Origin: Burkholderiales bacterium RIFOXYD12_FULL_59_19
Lineage (GTDB): Bacteria; Pseudomonadota; Gammaproteobacteria; Burkholderiales; Burkholderiaceae_C
Direction of reading: 5' to 3'
Assembly: GCA_001771065.1 (NCBI GenBank)
Contig: MESQ01000080.1
Span: 1 to 64,000, forward strand
Length of the DNA: 64,000 nucleotides
Positions 54,190-62,823 of this stretch are shown one piece after another. The notes under the pieces are model-generated. The model worked only from the letters and a program-made list of their open reading frames with translations, was not told where the DNA came from and searched no databases. Every line of letters begins with the position of its first letter. The first letter of the stretch is position 1. Both the position numbers and the translations under genes were made by a program.

Positions 54190-54445
54190 GATGGACTCCT
54201 GGTTGATTGAGGGGGTCCAACTTTGAGCCGACGGCAGGAAAGTGCAAGCACAGGATTTCTCCGGCAGTAAAGCCGACCTTGGCCGAGTTCTGCAAGGTGC
54301 CCGAAGCGGTCACACGCGGCAGCGAGTTAGTCGGCTCTTATGCAGCGTTACCGGTCGCTCGCCGTGCACAAAGAATTTGAGCCGATTTCTCCAAAGCGGT
54401 CATTGCCGTTGTCGGTCCAATTTTGTGATTTCTTCGCCGCCAAAA

Positions 54446-54514
54446 CTCCGAAGCGGTCGTTCGGGGGCGACAACCAGTTTTTGTCCGTGGCGGTCAGCAC
54501 TGCAGCGATTCCGG
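54446..54514 (-). repeat. Diverged intergenic repeat, copy 1 (with 54190-54605 otherwise empty)
   Basis: On the minus strand it reads CCGGAATCGCTGCAGTGCTG then GAACGACCGCTTCGGAG, 52 bp apart. A matching copy at 61423-61490 has the same two motifs 51 bp apart. Several GCGGTC-like short motifs surround it. The rest of 54190-54605 has no supported gene. Confidence 0.6.
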
Positions 54515-54605
54515 TCCTAGAGTTTTGCGATCTGCCTGCTCCATAGCAGCCGTTGGTAGCAAAGAATTAGGGCTGGAATGGGATGAACTTTCGGGCAAGC
54601 CGAGC

Positions 54606-54922
54606 CACCCACGCGCTCATCGGCACATTACCTGTGGGCAGTGCTGATCGCCAGAAGCTACGAAGTATTCCCGCTGCTGTGCCCGATGTGCGGCGGACAG
54701 ATGCGCCTGATCGCGTTCATTACCGAGGGCGTGTAAATCCGCAAGATCCTTGATCACATCGGGGTGGGTTCTGAGCCCCCGCACATTGCCCTGGCACGCG
54801 GGCCGCCGCTGAGGGATGACTGCGACGCGCAGACGGATGAGGGGGTGCACATCGAGACAGACTGGTATCTAGCGGCGCAAGCGGCCCCCGACTACGAGGA
54901 CTATCAGCGCATCAACTGGTGA
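54606..54922 (+). pseudogene. 3' remnant of an IS91-family transposase
   Basis: The sequence translates as TRSSAHYLWAVLIARSYEVF, PLLCPMCGGQMRLIAFITEG, V then a TAA at 54734-54736. After the stop it continues in frame to RINW and TGA at 54922. This is the C-terminal part of IS91-type transposases (the CPMCGG motif and the ARGPP segment are diagnostic). No upstream part of the transposase is present. Confidence 0.75.
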
Positions 54923-55096
54923 GAGGTCGAGACGGCGATTAGATGCGCTGCGGGATGTTCCTGCGCCCCATACACGCCGCGCACCGCAAAATTCGCTCCT
55001 GAACACCAAGCCCTGGTGGTGAACCTGGTACCAGGGCTGGTAAATCGGGCGTCTCACACGGATTGAGGGCGCTTCAACGGTGCGATACTCGGCCCC

Positions 55097-57916
55097 ATGT
55101 GGTTGAAACGCCTCTCCGTCTTAAGGGTGCGCCTGCATGGAGTGATCTGGCTGTTCGCTAGCCTGTTGGGGGGTGCACAGGCGCAGCAGAATATCCCGCA
55201 GGATTTGCTGGACTTGCGGGCCAAGTCGCTGGCCAGTGGTGCCTCCGTGATTGAGCGGCAAAAAATATGCGAATCTCTGGTGCCTGCGGCCAATTCGCGG
55301 CTGCCTGCCCAGGACTCGTGGCGCTTGCGTGTGGCCTTGGACTGCGCGAATACGGACGCGACTGCGGGTGAACTGGGTCGATCCATCCAAAAGCTGGATG
55401 CGCTATTGAAGGAAATCCGTTCGCTGGACGCACACCCCGCCATGGAAATTATTGCCATGAAATACCGCGCCACTGCGCTGGCCAATTCGGGGCTTCGCGT
55501 TGAGGGCGTCAAAGAGCTTGAAAAAACACTTGAGCTGGCCAACCAACGTTTTGGCGTTAATTCTGCGCATTCGCAAGACGTGGGCATGCGCTTGTGTGGT
55601 GCCTATCAAAACGCTAATCGGTATGACGACGCCATCATTTTGTGTGGGCAGATTGCCAAACAACGCGCCAGTTCACTCCAGGGAGATTTCATTCGGGCCA
55701 ATGCCAATCGCTATGCAGGGTCATCTTTTGTCCGACGCAACAATGACACCGATGTTGCTCGCGGACTTGAGTTGCTAAAGTCAGCTGCTGCCGAGCTGTC
55801 AGCCGCCAACGGTGAAATCAATGTGCATACCTTGCAAACGCGCCGCGAATATGCCTATGGTTTGCTACGCAACAAGCAATACGACCAGGCTCACGATGCC
55901 GTTCGCCTTGTGCGCGAGGGTTTTGTGCGCCTGTATGGTGAGCGGCATGATGAAGTGACGAACAGTGACGCATTGCTACGCGTTATTTTGATTGAACGAG
56001 GCAACTACACCGCCGCGTTGTTGATGAAGGACGGTGCTTCAAAAGCTTCTGCCGATGCCAGCGCCATTGGCGTCCCGAGCCCGATGAGTCCCACTAGCCC
56101 CATTAGCCAGTTGAGTCGCGATTTGGTGGTGGCAATCACCTTGCTCAACTTGCAAAAGAACGATGAGGCCTTGCCCGCCCTGCAGGCTTGGGCTGATGGG
56201 ATTGAGACGCTGCGCAATGAGACCACGTTGGATGCCGTGACCATGGCCCAGTTCGCGCAGGAATGGCATAGCGGCTACCAGTACTTGGCCATCGCCAACC
56301 ATCGCAAAGGGTTCGTCCGGCAGGCGCTGGTCAGTCTAGAGTTGGCAAAAGCGCGCTCGCTCAACACCTCCATGGAGGAGATGGACCGTTTGCGCTCGTT
56401 GCCTAAAACTGAGCAGGCTCTGGCGCTTGACCAGGTTCGCCAGGCCGCGTTGCAGCGTCAGCGGCAACGGCTTGCCACGCCCGGCAGCCCGTTGTCCCTG
56501 GAAGCCAGCCGCCTGGCGACACAGCTTGAAGATCAGTTTGCGCAGCGGCTGGCACGTGGCGCGGCATCCTCCTCTCGAGCTCGCATCAGTGGCGAGGTGG
56601 TGGACGCGGATGTGGCGCGGCTAGCGGGTCAGCTCAATGAAGATGAGGCCTACTTGAGTTTGGGCTACGGCCTGTCAAAAAGTGAAACCGTGATGCCCTT
56701 GCTGCTTCGCCGAAACCGCACCTATGCCCCCAGTCGGCCGTTGGTTGTCATGCGCAACCTGGACCGCACCATCTACGCGATGCGGATGCTTACCCAGCAC
56801 GGCACCACGGGCCTTCAAAAAATGGGCAAAAAGCTGGTTGCCAAGTTGCCGGAGGGTTTTGACGTGGTGGACGTGTCGGCCAGTGAACCCCGCGTTGACG
56901 ATGCCCGTGTGGTGGTCGAATACCTCTCTGGCAAATTGCTGCAACCGTTTCGCAACGAACTTAAGGGAATTCGCCGGTTGATCGTGTCACCCGACGGCCC
57001 CACCTGGCTGATTCCGTTTGACCTGCTGGAGCTGGACGGCCAGCCACTGTTCAAATCGGTCACGGTCAGTTATGCGCCGTCAGTGTCTGTGCTCAACGTT
57101 CAATATGAGCGCTTAGTGGCCCATCGCCAAGGCGGCGCATCCGCCCGGTTGCTGACCGTGGGGGGTGCGCACTACCAAAATACTGTGCAACTCATGCCCG
57201 GCAGCCCCATTTACCTCAACCGGGTTAAAGGTGTTGGCACCCCCTCACCGTTTGACTTGGCCGTGCTGGCTGATGCGACCAGCGGCCCTGAGTTTTTTGG
57301 ACACTTGATGGGCATGGTTCGGGGTGTGCCTGACCTACCCGGGTCGCTTCAAGAGGTTCGCCTCATTGGTCGGCAATTCCAGAGCGCCAATGTGTTGGCA
57401 CTGACTGAATCCAGTGCGACGGAAAAGCAAGTTGATGCACTGGTCAGTGCAGATTTGTTGGGGCAATATGATTACATTCATTTCGCCACCCATGGCATCG
57501 CCCAAACCCGGCGGCCGCTGATGAGTGCACTGGTGTTGGGGTTGGAAGACCGGGGCGGCAAATACGACGGCTACATCAGCGCACAGGAAATTTCCAGTTG
57601 GAATCTTCAGGCCAAAGTCGTTGTCTTGTCCGCCTGCGACTCTGCCATGGGTGTGACAGTGGGTGGTGAGGGAATTTTGGGGCTTCCCCACGCGTTTCTT
57701 GTGGCGGGTGCTGCCACGACGATTCAGACCCTGTGGGCCATCCCCGACATGGAAACCGCAGGGTGGATGGCGTCGCTTTACCAACGGATGCTGGGGGGCG
57801 ACAAGCCTTCCAATGCGCTGGCTTGGGTCAAACAAAAAATTGCGAGCGAGCAAAAATGGATCCCCCGGTATGAGTTGCCTACACCGTGGGCGGCCTTTGC
57901 GGTGTACGGCTGGTAA
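55097..57916 (+). CDS. TPR-CHAT protein with signal peptide (caspase-like protease fold)
   Basis: A 939-residue protein with a signal peptide (about 1-29, LLGGAQAQQ) and a long helical TPR region (about 60-430). A linker region follows, then a C-terminal CHAT domain (about 600-939). The caspase-like dyad is present: His799 in YIHFATHG and Cys847 in VVLSACDS. The tail EGILGLPHAFLVAGAATTIQ is family-typical. CHAT proteases work in defence and signalling in some bacteria, but this one is predicted to be exported and has no recognised partner. It is flanked by two IS91-type remnants, suggesting mobile delivery. Confidence 0.9.
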   Translation: MWLKRLSVLRVRLHGVIWLFASLLGGAQAQQNIPQDLLDLRAKSLASGASVIERQKICESLVPAANSRLPAQDSWRLRVALDCANTDATAGELGRSIQKLDALLKEIRSLDAHPAMEIIAMKYRATALANSGLRVEGVKELEKTLELANQRFGVNSAHSQDVGMRLCGAYQNANRYDDAIILCGQIAKQRASSLQGDFIRANANRYAGSSFVRRNNDTDVARGLELLKSAAAELSAANGEINVHTLQTRREYAYGLLRNKQYDQAHDAVRLVREGFVRLYGERHDEVTNSDALLRVILIERGNYTAALLMKDGASKASADASAIGVPSPMSPTSPISQLSRDLVVAITLLNLQKNDEALPALQAWADGIETLRNETTLDAVTMAQFAQEWHSGYQYLAIANHRKGFVRQALVSLELAKARSLNTSMEEMDRLRSLPKTEQALALDQVRQAALQRQRQRLATPGSPLSLEASRLATQLEDQFAQRLARGAASSSRARISGEVVDADVARLAGQLNEDEAYLSLGYGLSKSETVMPLLLRRNRTYAPSRPLVVMRNLDRTIYAMRMLTQHGTTGLQKMGKKLVAKLPEGFDVVDVSASEPRVDDARVVVEYLSGKLLQPFRNELKGIRRLIVSPDGPTWLIPFDLLELDGQPLFKSVTVSYAPSVSVLNVQYERLVAHRQGGASARLLTVGGAHYQNTVQLMPGSPIYLNRVKGVGTPSPFDLAVLADATSGPEFFGHLMGMVRGVPDLPGSLQEVRLIGRQFQSANVLALTESSATEKQVDALVSADLLGQYDYIHFATHGIAQTRRPLMSALVLGLEDRGGKYDGYISAQEISSWNLQAKVVVLSACDSAMGVTVGGEGILGLPHAFLVAGAATTIQTLWAIPDMETAGWMASLYQRMLGGDKPSNALAWVKQKIASEQKWIPRYELPTPWAAFAVYGW

Positions 57917-58009
57917 TGTTTCTTGAAAGAATTTCACACAGGGCCTAAGCGGGCGCGGCAAAGTTGCATTGAAAATAGCGGGTGTGTGTCGTCCGGATAC
58001 GCCTTAGCC

Positions 58010-58293
58010 GCCAAGCCCAAACTCTACAACCCGCGCCACCCCGAGCGCACGCTGCTGTATCAAACCATCGCCGAGCACTTCGAGACCTGGTTTGAGTTGG
58101 CCAGTGCCGGCCAGTTCGGCGGCCAAGGCGACCACCACACCCCCAAGCCTTATGTCCGCCAGGCCTTTCGCAAATACCTCGAATGAGGCATCTTTGCATA
58201 CGGCTTTATCGCCTTCATTCACCGCGTCGGATCCAGCCTGAATGGGCATGTGCGCTTCCACGTCTGTGCTGTTGACGGCGTGCTTGAGGAGGT
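58010..58293 (+). pseudogene. 5' remnant of an IS91-family transposase with internal deletion
   Basis: It translates as LYNPRHPERTLLYQTIAEHF, ETWFELASAG and PYVRQAFRKYLE. A TGA (58184-58186) stands where the family has Cys, and the reading then continues GIFAYGFIAFIHRVGSSLNG, HVRFHVCAVDGVLEEV. The zinc-finger segment is deleted, so two distant parts of the transposase are joined. 58294-58561 has no supported gene. Confidence 0.7.
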
Positions 58294-58561
58294 GGAGCTC
58301 TTACACTGGACTACCTTGGAACAGCCACTGGTGGCCGACCGCTTCCAGCCTGTTCCTGCCGGAGAAGGCCGTGCAGCCCGGTTTCCAAAGTCAATGCCGG
58401 CTGTAGGCTGGAAGCGGGTCTACAGCAATTCCAATTTCCTCCCTGATACCCGACATTGGCAACAGCGAACCGACCGTCTGAAATGATGCATTGCTTTTGA
58501 CCACAGGGTCACCGGCAACTAGTTGTTATTCGCCCCAAATTCAGCAGCCATTTTTACCAAA

Positions 58562-59497
58562 TTAGGCAGCAAATGGTCTAGTACCATCGGGGCGATTCAC
58601 AGGGTTGAACATGCGCCGTGCGTTATCTGCGATGGCTCCGGCCACAAACCCAAACAGCGATGGTGGAAAATCGTGGCCCATTCCGTCGACGGTGAGTAGT
58701 TCGGCACCTTTAATGTTGGCTGCCGTGTCTTTCCCTGCCTCAGGTGAAACTAGTGTGTCGTCTGACCCATGCAATACAAGCGTCGGCGCAGTTATGTTGG
58801 CTAGTCGCAATCTCATGTCACCAGTTGCTGCGATGGCGGCGATATGCCGCCAAAACCCGGTTGGGTTGTATGCTCGTTTGACTTCGGCCAAGGCTTGGTC
58901 ACGTTGAGCGGATTCGTCGAACGGATAGCCTCGCCCGGCAATCACTTGAGAAAAGGCAACGCAATGTGCGAGATAGCCCTGTTCGTCTTTCAAAGGATGT
59001 GGCGCGGGCGATGTCATCGCCGCCATCACTGCAGGGCTGGCCTGCGGTAGATCACGATTGCCAGTACTCGACATAATGGAAACCAGAGATAGAACGCGTT
59101 CAGCATGCTCGCTGGCCAACAGTTGTGCAATCATGCCGCCCATTGATCTCCCAACCACGTGCGCTCGTTTGATCATCAACGAATCGAGAAGTCCTACAGC
59201 GTCGTTCGCCATATCGAACAGCGTATAAGGCACATTGGGCGTTTCGCCGCGAGAGACTGCGTCGGCAATTGCAGCGAGATCTGGCATCGACGCGCTATGG
59301 AAGTGGGTTGAAAGGCCAGCGTCGCGATTATCAAAGCGAATCACGCGGTAGCCTTGTTCTGCCAATATCTGGCAAAACGTTTCGCTCCAGCGAATCATCT
59401 GCGTACCCAGACCGGAAATCAGCAGAACAGCTTCCGCCTCGTTATTGCCAAAACAATCGTATTCAATTTCAATTCCGTTCGCTTTAATCTTGGGCAT
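58562..59497 (-). CDS. Alpha/beta hydrolase
   Basis: A 311-residue hydrolase with the nucleophile elbow GRSMG (Ser118), oxyanion segment LLISGLGTQMIRW and a C-terminal His in VDGMGHDFP. An Asp in VLHGSDDTLVSPEAG completes the triad. The start at 59497 (MPKIKANGIEIEYDCFG) has AAGGA about 9 nt upstream. It is last in a minus-strand group with the MarR, GIY-YIG and DUF2239 genes. Substrate unknown; the closest pattern is 3-oxoadipate enol-lactonase-like or non-haem peroxidase-like hydrolases. Confidence 0.85.
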   Translation of the reverse strand: MPKIKANGIEIEYDCFGNNEAEAVLLISGLGTQMIRWSETFCQILAEQGYRVIRFDNRDAGLSTHFHSASMPDLAAIADAVSRGETPNVPYTLFDMANDAVGLLDSLMIKRAHVVGRSMGGMIAQLLASEHAERVLSLVSIMSSTGNRDLPQASPAVMAAMTSPAPHPLKDEQGYLAHCVAFSQVIAGRGYPFDESAQRDQALAEVKRAYNPTGFWRHIAAIAATGDMRLRLANITAPTLVLHGSDDTLVSPEAGKDTAANIKGAELLTVDGMGHDFPPSLFGFVAGAIADNARRMFNPVNRPDGTRPFAA

Positions 59498-59644
59498 GGC
59501 GTGTGGTCCTTCAATGTTCTTGTGTCGCGCGCTTTGTGGGAGCGCTCCGATATTTCGTTTGGCCCGATTCACTGCTGCACGATGGATGCCTTGCCTGGCT
59601 GTGCAAGTGACAACGCACCCAGCAAGTGGGCGCGATAACGTTGC

Positions 59645-60076
59645 TTATGAGAGTTCTAAGGTTGGCGTACGTGCAAGCGTAAACAGTGCTGCGGACACCG
59701 TCGCAACCGCTGCGGGGGCGATTGATGCGACGGCTTCGGTGCAAATGCTATCGGCAGTTTCACGCGCGGCGTTCACCAGCGCACGCCCGGCTGGGCGAAG
59801 CACGGCCTGACGATTTCCATTCGCACCCTCGCGCACCACAAGGCCAATTTTCTCGAGCAAGATCAACTTACGCAGCACAGACGATTGCGGCTGACCAAGT
59901 GGCCGCACGAGTTCCGGGATGCCAATCCGACTACCGTCCGCTTGCGCTAGCAAATTCAGCAGGACAAAGTCGTTGAAACCGACACCATGGTATAGGCCCA
60001 ACTGGTCGTCGAGCTTGAGTTGCAAGCTGGCGTTGGCACGATGTAGCGCCAAACAGAAGTCGAGATTCGTGTTCAT
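59645..60076 (-). CDS. MarR-family transcriptional regulator
   Basis: A 143-residue winged-helix regulator (MNTNLDFCLALHRANASLQL at the start; recognition region LVRPLGQPQSSVLRKLILLE, then KIGLVVRE). The C-terminal part is Ala-rich. Its ATG overlaps the stop of the GIY-YIG gene. It may bind the duplicated ACCCGGGT motif in the promoter of this group (inference from proximity only). Confidence 0.85.
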   Translation of the reverse strand: MNTNLDFCLALHRANASLQLKLDDQLGLYHGVGFNDFVLLNLLAQADGSRIGIPELVRPLGQPQSSVLRKLILLEKIGLVVREGANGNRQAVLRPAGRALVNAARETADSICTEAVASIAPAAVATVSAALFTLARTPTLELS

Positions 60077-60444
60077 CGAGGTTCACTCCTTGGATCTCCG
60101 TAGCCGAGTTCGCCAAGACAAGGGATTTCCTGGCGCCACAGGCTAACGAGCAATTCCAATTCCTGTGCGGCATTGAACGTTGAATCTTCGCTGGGTTTAA
60201 CCATGTCGAGTACCTCAAAGAGAAAGCTGGTCTCGCCATGTTCAACCCAGTCCTGTGCAAGCCTCACATTGCGATGCTGCCCATACCGCAGTTCAAAACG
60301 ATGTCGGTTGAGCGTGCCTTGTACGTTCGTACTTCCGGCAACCAACGCCCGGCCCGTGATCTGGTTACGGATCGCATAGACACCGGCTCGGCTATTTGTC
60401 TCCAGATACTGTCGTTTCAGCGTTCTATTGTTTGTCATCATCAA
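60073..60444 (-). CDS. GIY-YIG nuclease family protein
   Basis: A 123-residue protein with the GIY-YIG pattern altered to GVYAIRNQITGRALVAGS at about 20-37. A basic segment (LNRHRFELRYGQHRN) and the later acidic part (ETSFLFEVLDMV) follow. It may be a DNA-acting or structural nuclease-fold protein; activity is not assured because the second Tyr is replaced. It lies 20 bp after the DUF2239 gene and overlaps the MarR gene by 4 bp. Confidence 0.75.
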   Translation of the reverse strand: MMMTNNRTLKRQYLETNSRAGVYAIRNQITGRALVAGSTNVQGTLNRHRFELRYGQHRNVRLAQDWVEHGETSFLFEVLDMVKPSEDSTFNAAQELELLVSLWRQEIPCLGELGYGDPRSEPR

Positions 60445-60464
60445 TCCTCTTTATCCCAAATAAG

Positions 60465-61103
60465 TCACGACGCAGGCGATGGCACGTCTGTCACCAGCAG
60501 CGGATAAGCCAGGCACCTGACGTAATCGCGAACGTCGGTCGGCCAAGCTTCGGTCAGTTGGTGGAACTTTGCCGCGTCGTCTGCGAACAGCGCACGCGAG
60601 GCCTCTTCAAACCCCGCCATATCACCAGCCATGGTTGACATGAAGTGGTAGGCACGTTCGGTTGCCAGGCGTTGCAGGTCTCGGTCTACGTTGGCCCGGC
60701 GTGACTCATCAACCAGTTTGCGCAAAGTCACTGATGCACCGCCTGGCTGTGCAGCCAACCAATCCCAGTGGCGCGGCAGTAGCGTGACTTCTCGCGCGAC
60801 AACACCAAGTTTTGGCCGACCACGGCCACGTGGCTCACCAGATTCCCCAGAATCGATCAGTGCCGATTCGTTTCCTTGAAGCTGGCACCCCTCTGGAGGT
60901 AGACGTGCCAACATCTCGGCATCGCTTCCTCGAATGTCAATTTCGACAACTTGGCCAGTCTGGTCGCAGAAGGTCAGCAGCGGATTGGGTACGCCTGTCG
61001 CCAGGGCGAGTTTCACAGTCAATGCGTTGATCTTCAAGCTGCCAGAGGCAATTCGCTTGTGGCCGTTGAAGCTGGTGTAGGAAGGTGTAGCGGTATCAGA
61101 CAC
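60465..61103 (-). CDS. DUF2239 family protein
   Basis: A 212-residue protein starting with GTG at 61103 (MSDTATPSYTSFNGHKRIAS). The segment GRGRPKLGVVAREVTLLPRH followed by WDWLAAQPGGASVTLRKLVD is diagnostic of DUF2239. The function is unknown; the latter half looks like a DNA-binding helical region. It is the first gene of the operon and has a consensus-like promoter 31-59 bp upstream. Confidence 0.88.
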   Translation of the reverse strand: MSDTATPSYTSFNGHKRIASGSLKINALTVKLALATGVPNPLLTFCDQTGQVVEIDIRGSDAEMLARLPPEGCQLQGNESALIDSGESGEPRGRGRPKLGVVAREVTLLPRHWDWLAAQPGGASVTLRKLVDESRRANVDRDLQRLATERAYHFMSTMAGDMAGFEEASRALFADDAAKFHQLTEAWPTDVRDYVRCLAYPLLVTDVPSPAS

Positions 61104-61131
61104 GGTGAGATTGGGCTTGAATTGGATAAGC

Positions 61132-61180
61132 CAATAATACCCGGGTTAAATTACTGTGTCAATAATACCCGGGTTAAATT
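61132..61180 (-). promoter_or_regulatory. Sigma-70 promoter with duplicated ACCCGGGT operator-like repeat
   Basis: On the minus strand TTGACA (61162-61157) and TATTAT (61139-61134) are exactly 17 bp apart. A 21-bp direct repeat (61132-61152 and 61160-61180), each with the 8-bp palindrome ACCCGGGT, covers the -10/spacer and the region upstream of -35. The repeat period is 28 bp. The transcript would start about 24 nt before the GTG of the DUF2239 gene. Confidence 0.85.
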
Positions 61181-61422
61181 TGAGCCATGGTGCTTCTGTG
61201 ACTGGCGCATCGGTACTGTCAGGGCCTCCCTTTCTTGCTCGACACTACCGAAGTGGATCAACTCCATGCGCCAATTCGGTCAGCGCCCACCGGGGGATCC
61301 CGCTTCACCTGTTAGCCAGTGTGTTCGGGCAGTCCTGCCAACTCCGCTGTGTCCGGCCAAACCAATGTGTGGACTCCAAAGACATGAAACTGGGCAACCC
61401 TAAAGCGGGCATTGGCGAATAC

Positions 61423-61490
61423 CCGGTATCGCTGCAGTGCCGACCACCAATTTCAAAAGCTGATTTTCACGGCTGAATGACCGCTCCCGA
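61423..61490 (+). repeat. Diverged intergenic repeat, copy 2
   Basis: CCGGTATCGCTGCAGTGCCG (from 61423) and GAATGACCGCTCCCGA (61474) match the copy at 54446-54514 on the other strand. The flanking stretch to about 61610 looks like further degenerate repeat. Between the DUF2239 promoter and the BrnA-like gene (61181-62107) no gene is supported. Confidence 0.6.
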
Positions 61491-61794
61491 GATTCAGGTG
61501 TCAAAAACGAAAGTCTGCTTCCGGCGAAATTGAAGGTCAGCTTTCCCACTTTCCGGTGCTGTCCTTGCGGCTCTGGTGAACGGCGGGTAAGGGTCTGGAC
61601 CTGCCCCATAGTCAGTCAAATCCAATGTCGGCTGGTGGTCGAACACGGGTGCCCAGTTTCACGATGTGGTCACCAGAAAGCTGACCGTCGTTTTGTTTCA
61701 GCCAATGCCCGGTCTGGAGGAGCTAGATCGGAAGCGGCTACTACCGGTAAGGGTCTTTGCAGAAATAGAAACAATGGCTCTGGTGCGCAGTGCC

Positions 61795-61893
61795 GTAGCC
61801 CGGACGCGTAAGCGGAATCCGGGATCGTCGTCAGCCACCACGTTGCGTTACGCCCCAAAACCCCGCATTGCGCTTGCGCTTCATGCGGGCTAC
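61795..61893. repeat. Inverted pair of REP-like elements
   Basis: GTAGCCCGGACGCGTAAGCG and GAATCCGGGAT (61795-61824) face CCCGCATTGCGCTTGCGCTT and CATGCGGGCTAC (61862-61893). It belongs to the family at 22019 and 30205. It is located in the repeat-rich gap of the accessory region. Confidence 0.75.
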
Positions 61894-62023
61894 GGGGTCA
61901 GCTTCATCCTTGGGGGTGTTGCTCTGGCTTCGGCTAGCGGCGTGCGTTGGTGTCTGACGTAGCGCCATTTTGGAGGAGGCTTGGGGCGAAGCCTCAAGCC
62001 GGGGGACATTCGCGTATTTGAGA

Positions 62024-62058
62024 CTTGCGGGACAGGCCTTCAGCTCTGTCCTCAACCG
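62024..62058 (+). repeat. Dispersed GGGACAG/CTGTCC palindromic element, copy 3 (short)
   Basis: CTTGCGGGACAGGCC (62024-62038) is followed after five bases by CTCTGTCCTCAACCG (62044-62058). It is the shortest copy, lacking the variable inner stem, and lies about 50 bp before the 3' end of the BrnA-like gene. Confidence 0.75.
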
Positions 62059-62107
62059 TTTATCCCAATGCGCGCTGCGGGTCAAAACGAACAGCATGGT
62101 TGCCAAA

Positions 62108-62305
62108 TCAAACCAAAGTCCGCTGCCCCAGCCACTCGCGCAAGGCATCGATCATCCGGGCCTGCCAACCCGGACCGGTGGCTTTGAAGGCGGCAAGCAC
62201 GTCTGGGCTGTAGCGCACGGTCACGGCTTGTTTGGTGTCAGCCTTGCGCGTACCGACCGGACGACCGCGGGTTTTGTATTGGGCGATCATGTCAGTGGTA
62301 TGCAC
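62108..62305 (-). CDS. BrnA/DUF4415-like antitoxin, N-terminally shortened
   Basis: A 65-residue protein with the DUF4415 core YKTRGRPVGTRKADTKQAVT, then VRYSPDVLAAFKATGPGWQA. The start is a GTG at 62305; the frame remains open for about ten codons upstream (AKRGEFAVV) with no ATG, so the true N-terminus may be lost. No BrnT toxin is adjacent, so it is an orphan. Such proteins bind DNA by a ribbon-helix-helix-like fold. Confidence 0.6.
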   Translation of the reverse strand: MHTTDMIAQYKTRGRPVGTRKADTKQAVTVRYSPDVLAAFKATGPGWQARMIDALREWLGQRTLV

Positions 62306-62400
62306 GACCGCAAATTCGCCGCGCTTGGCCCCCGCTCAAGAGTCGGTGATCCCGATATCTGCTGCGGCAGCCTTGGGTACGTCAGAGCTATTGATCAGAA

Positions 62401-62823
62401 TTAGCCGACCAGGTACAGCTCCACGCGATCGGTAGTCCAGGTCGCTATCCCGGTGCCAAAGAAGTCGGCATCTTCCGTCCATATTGGGCAGGCAATCGTC
62501 ATGGCGCACGCAAGAATAGGCCAATCATCGGCGTCGCGAATGGAAATCCTTTGCAGCGCTTGCGTTTGCACTCCTGCATAGACATCCAGTTCCAGCGGCC
62601 GGACGATTGATTCCAGTGCGTCAAGCACCGCCATCGCCGATTCGTTATTCACCCCTCTTTTTTCCAGCAGCGCTGGAAGTTACTTTCGGGCGTCAACGTA
62701 TGCAACATCGGGCGCGAAGAACTGGACCGTCTCTGCATTGGCAACAATGAGTTCACGCACCCGCTTACCCAGCACAGCTCGAATCAGGATCTTGGCATCC
62801 AGAACGATCGCTTTGTTGCTCAT
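62401..62823 (-). pseudogene. PIN-domain toxin interrupted by an in-frame stop
   Basis: From ATG 62823 the frame reads MSNKAIVLDAKILIRAVLGK, then RVRELIVANAETVQFFAPDV, AYVDARK and TAA at codon 48 (62682-62680). It continues in the same frame LPALLEKRGVNNESAMAVLD and runs to 62401. The metal-binding Asp9 (VLDAKIL) and the late acidic residues of the PIN fold (DADDWPI, TEDADFF) are kept. A Tyr codon would restore the gene. The ATG overlaps the stop of the antitoxin. Confidence 0.82.

Noticed and set aside
54300-54360. Integron attC-like site (GTTAG and GCGTTA motifs)
   Set aside because: The inverted core pair and inner stem of an attC site could not be assembled, and no integron integrase is present.
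62336-62524. Separate 62-codon gene on the minus strand
   Set aside because: It is out of frame with, and overlaps, the PIN-domain remnant, which carries the recognisable motifs.
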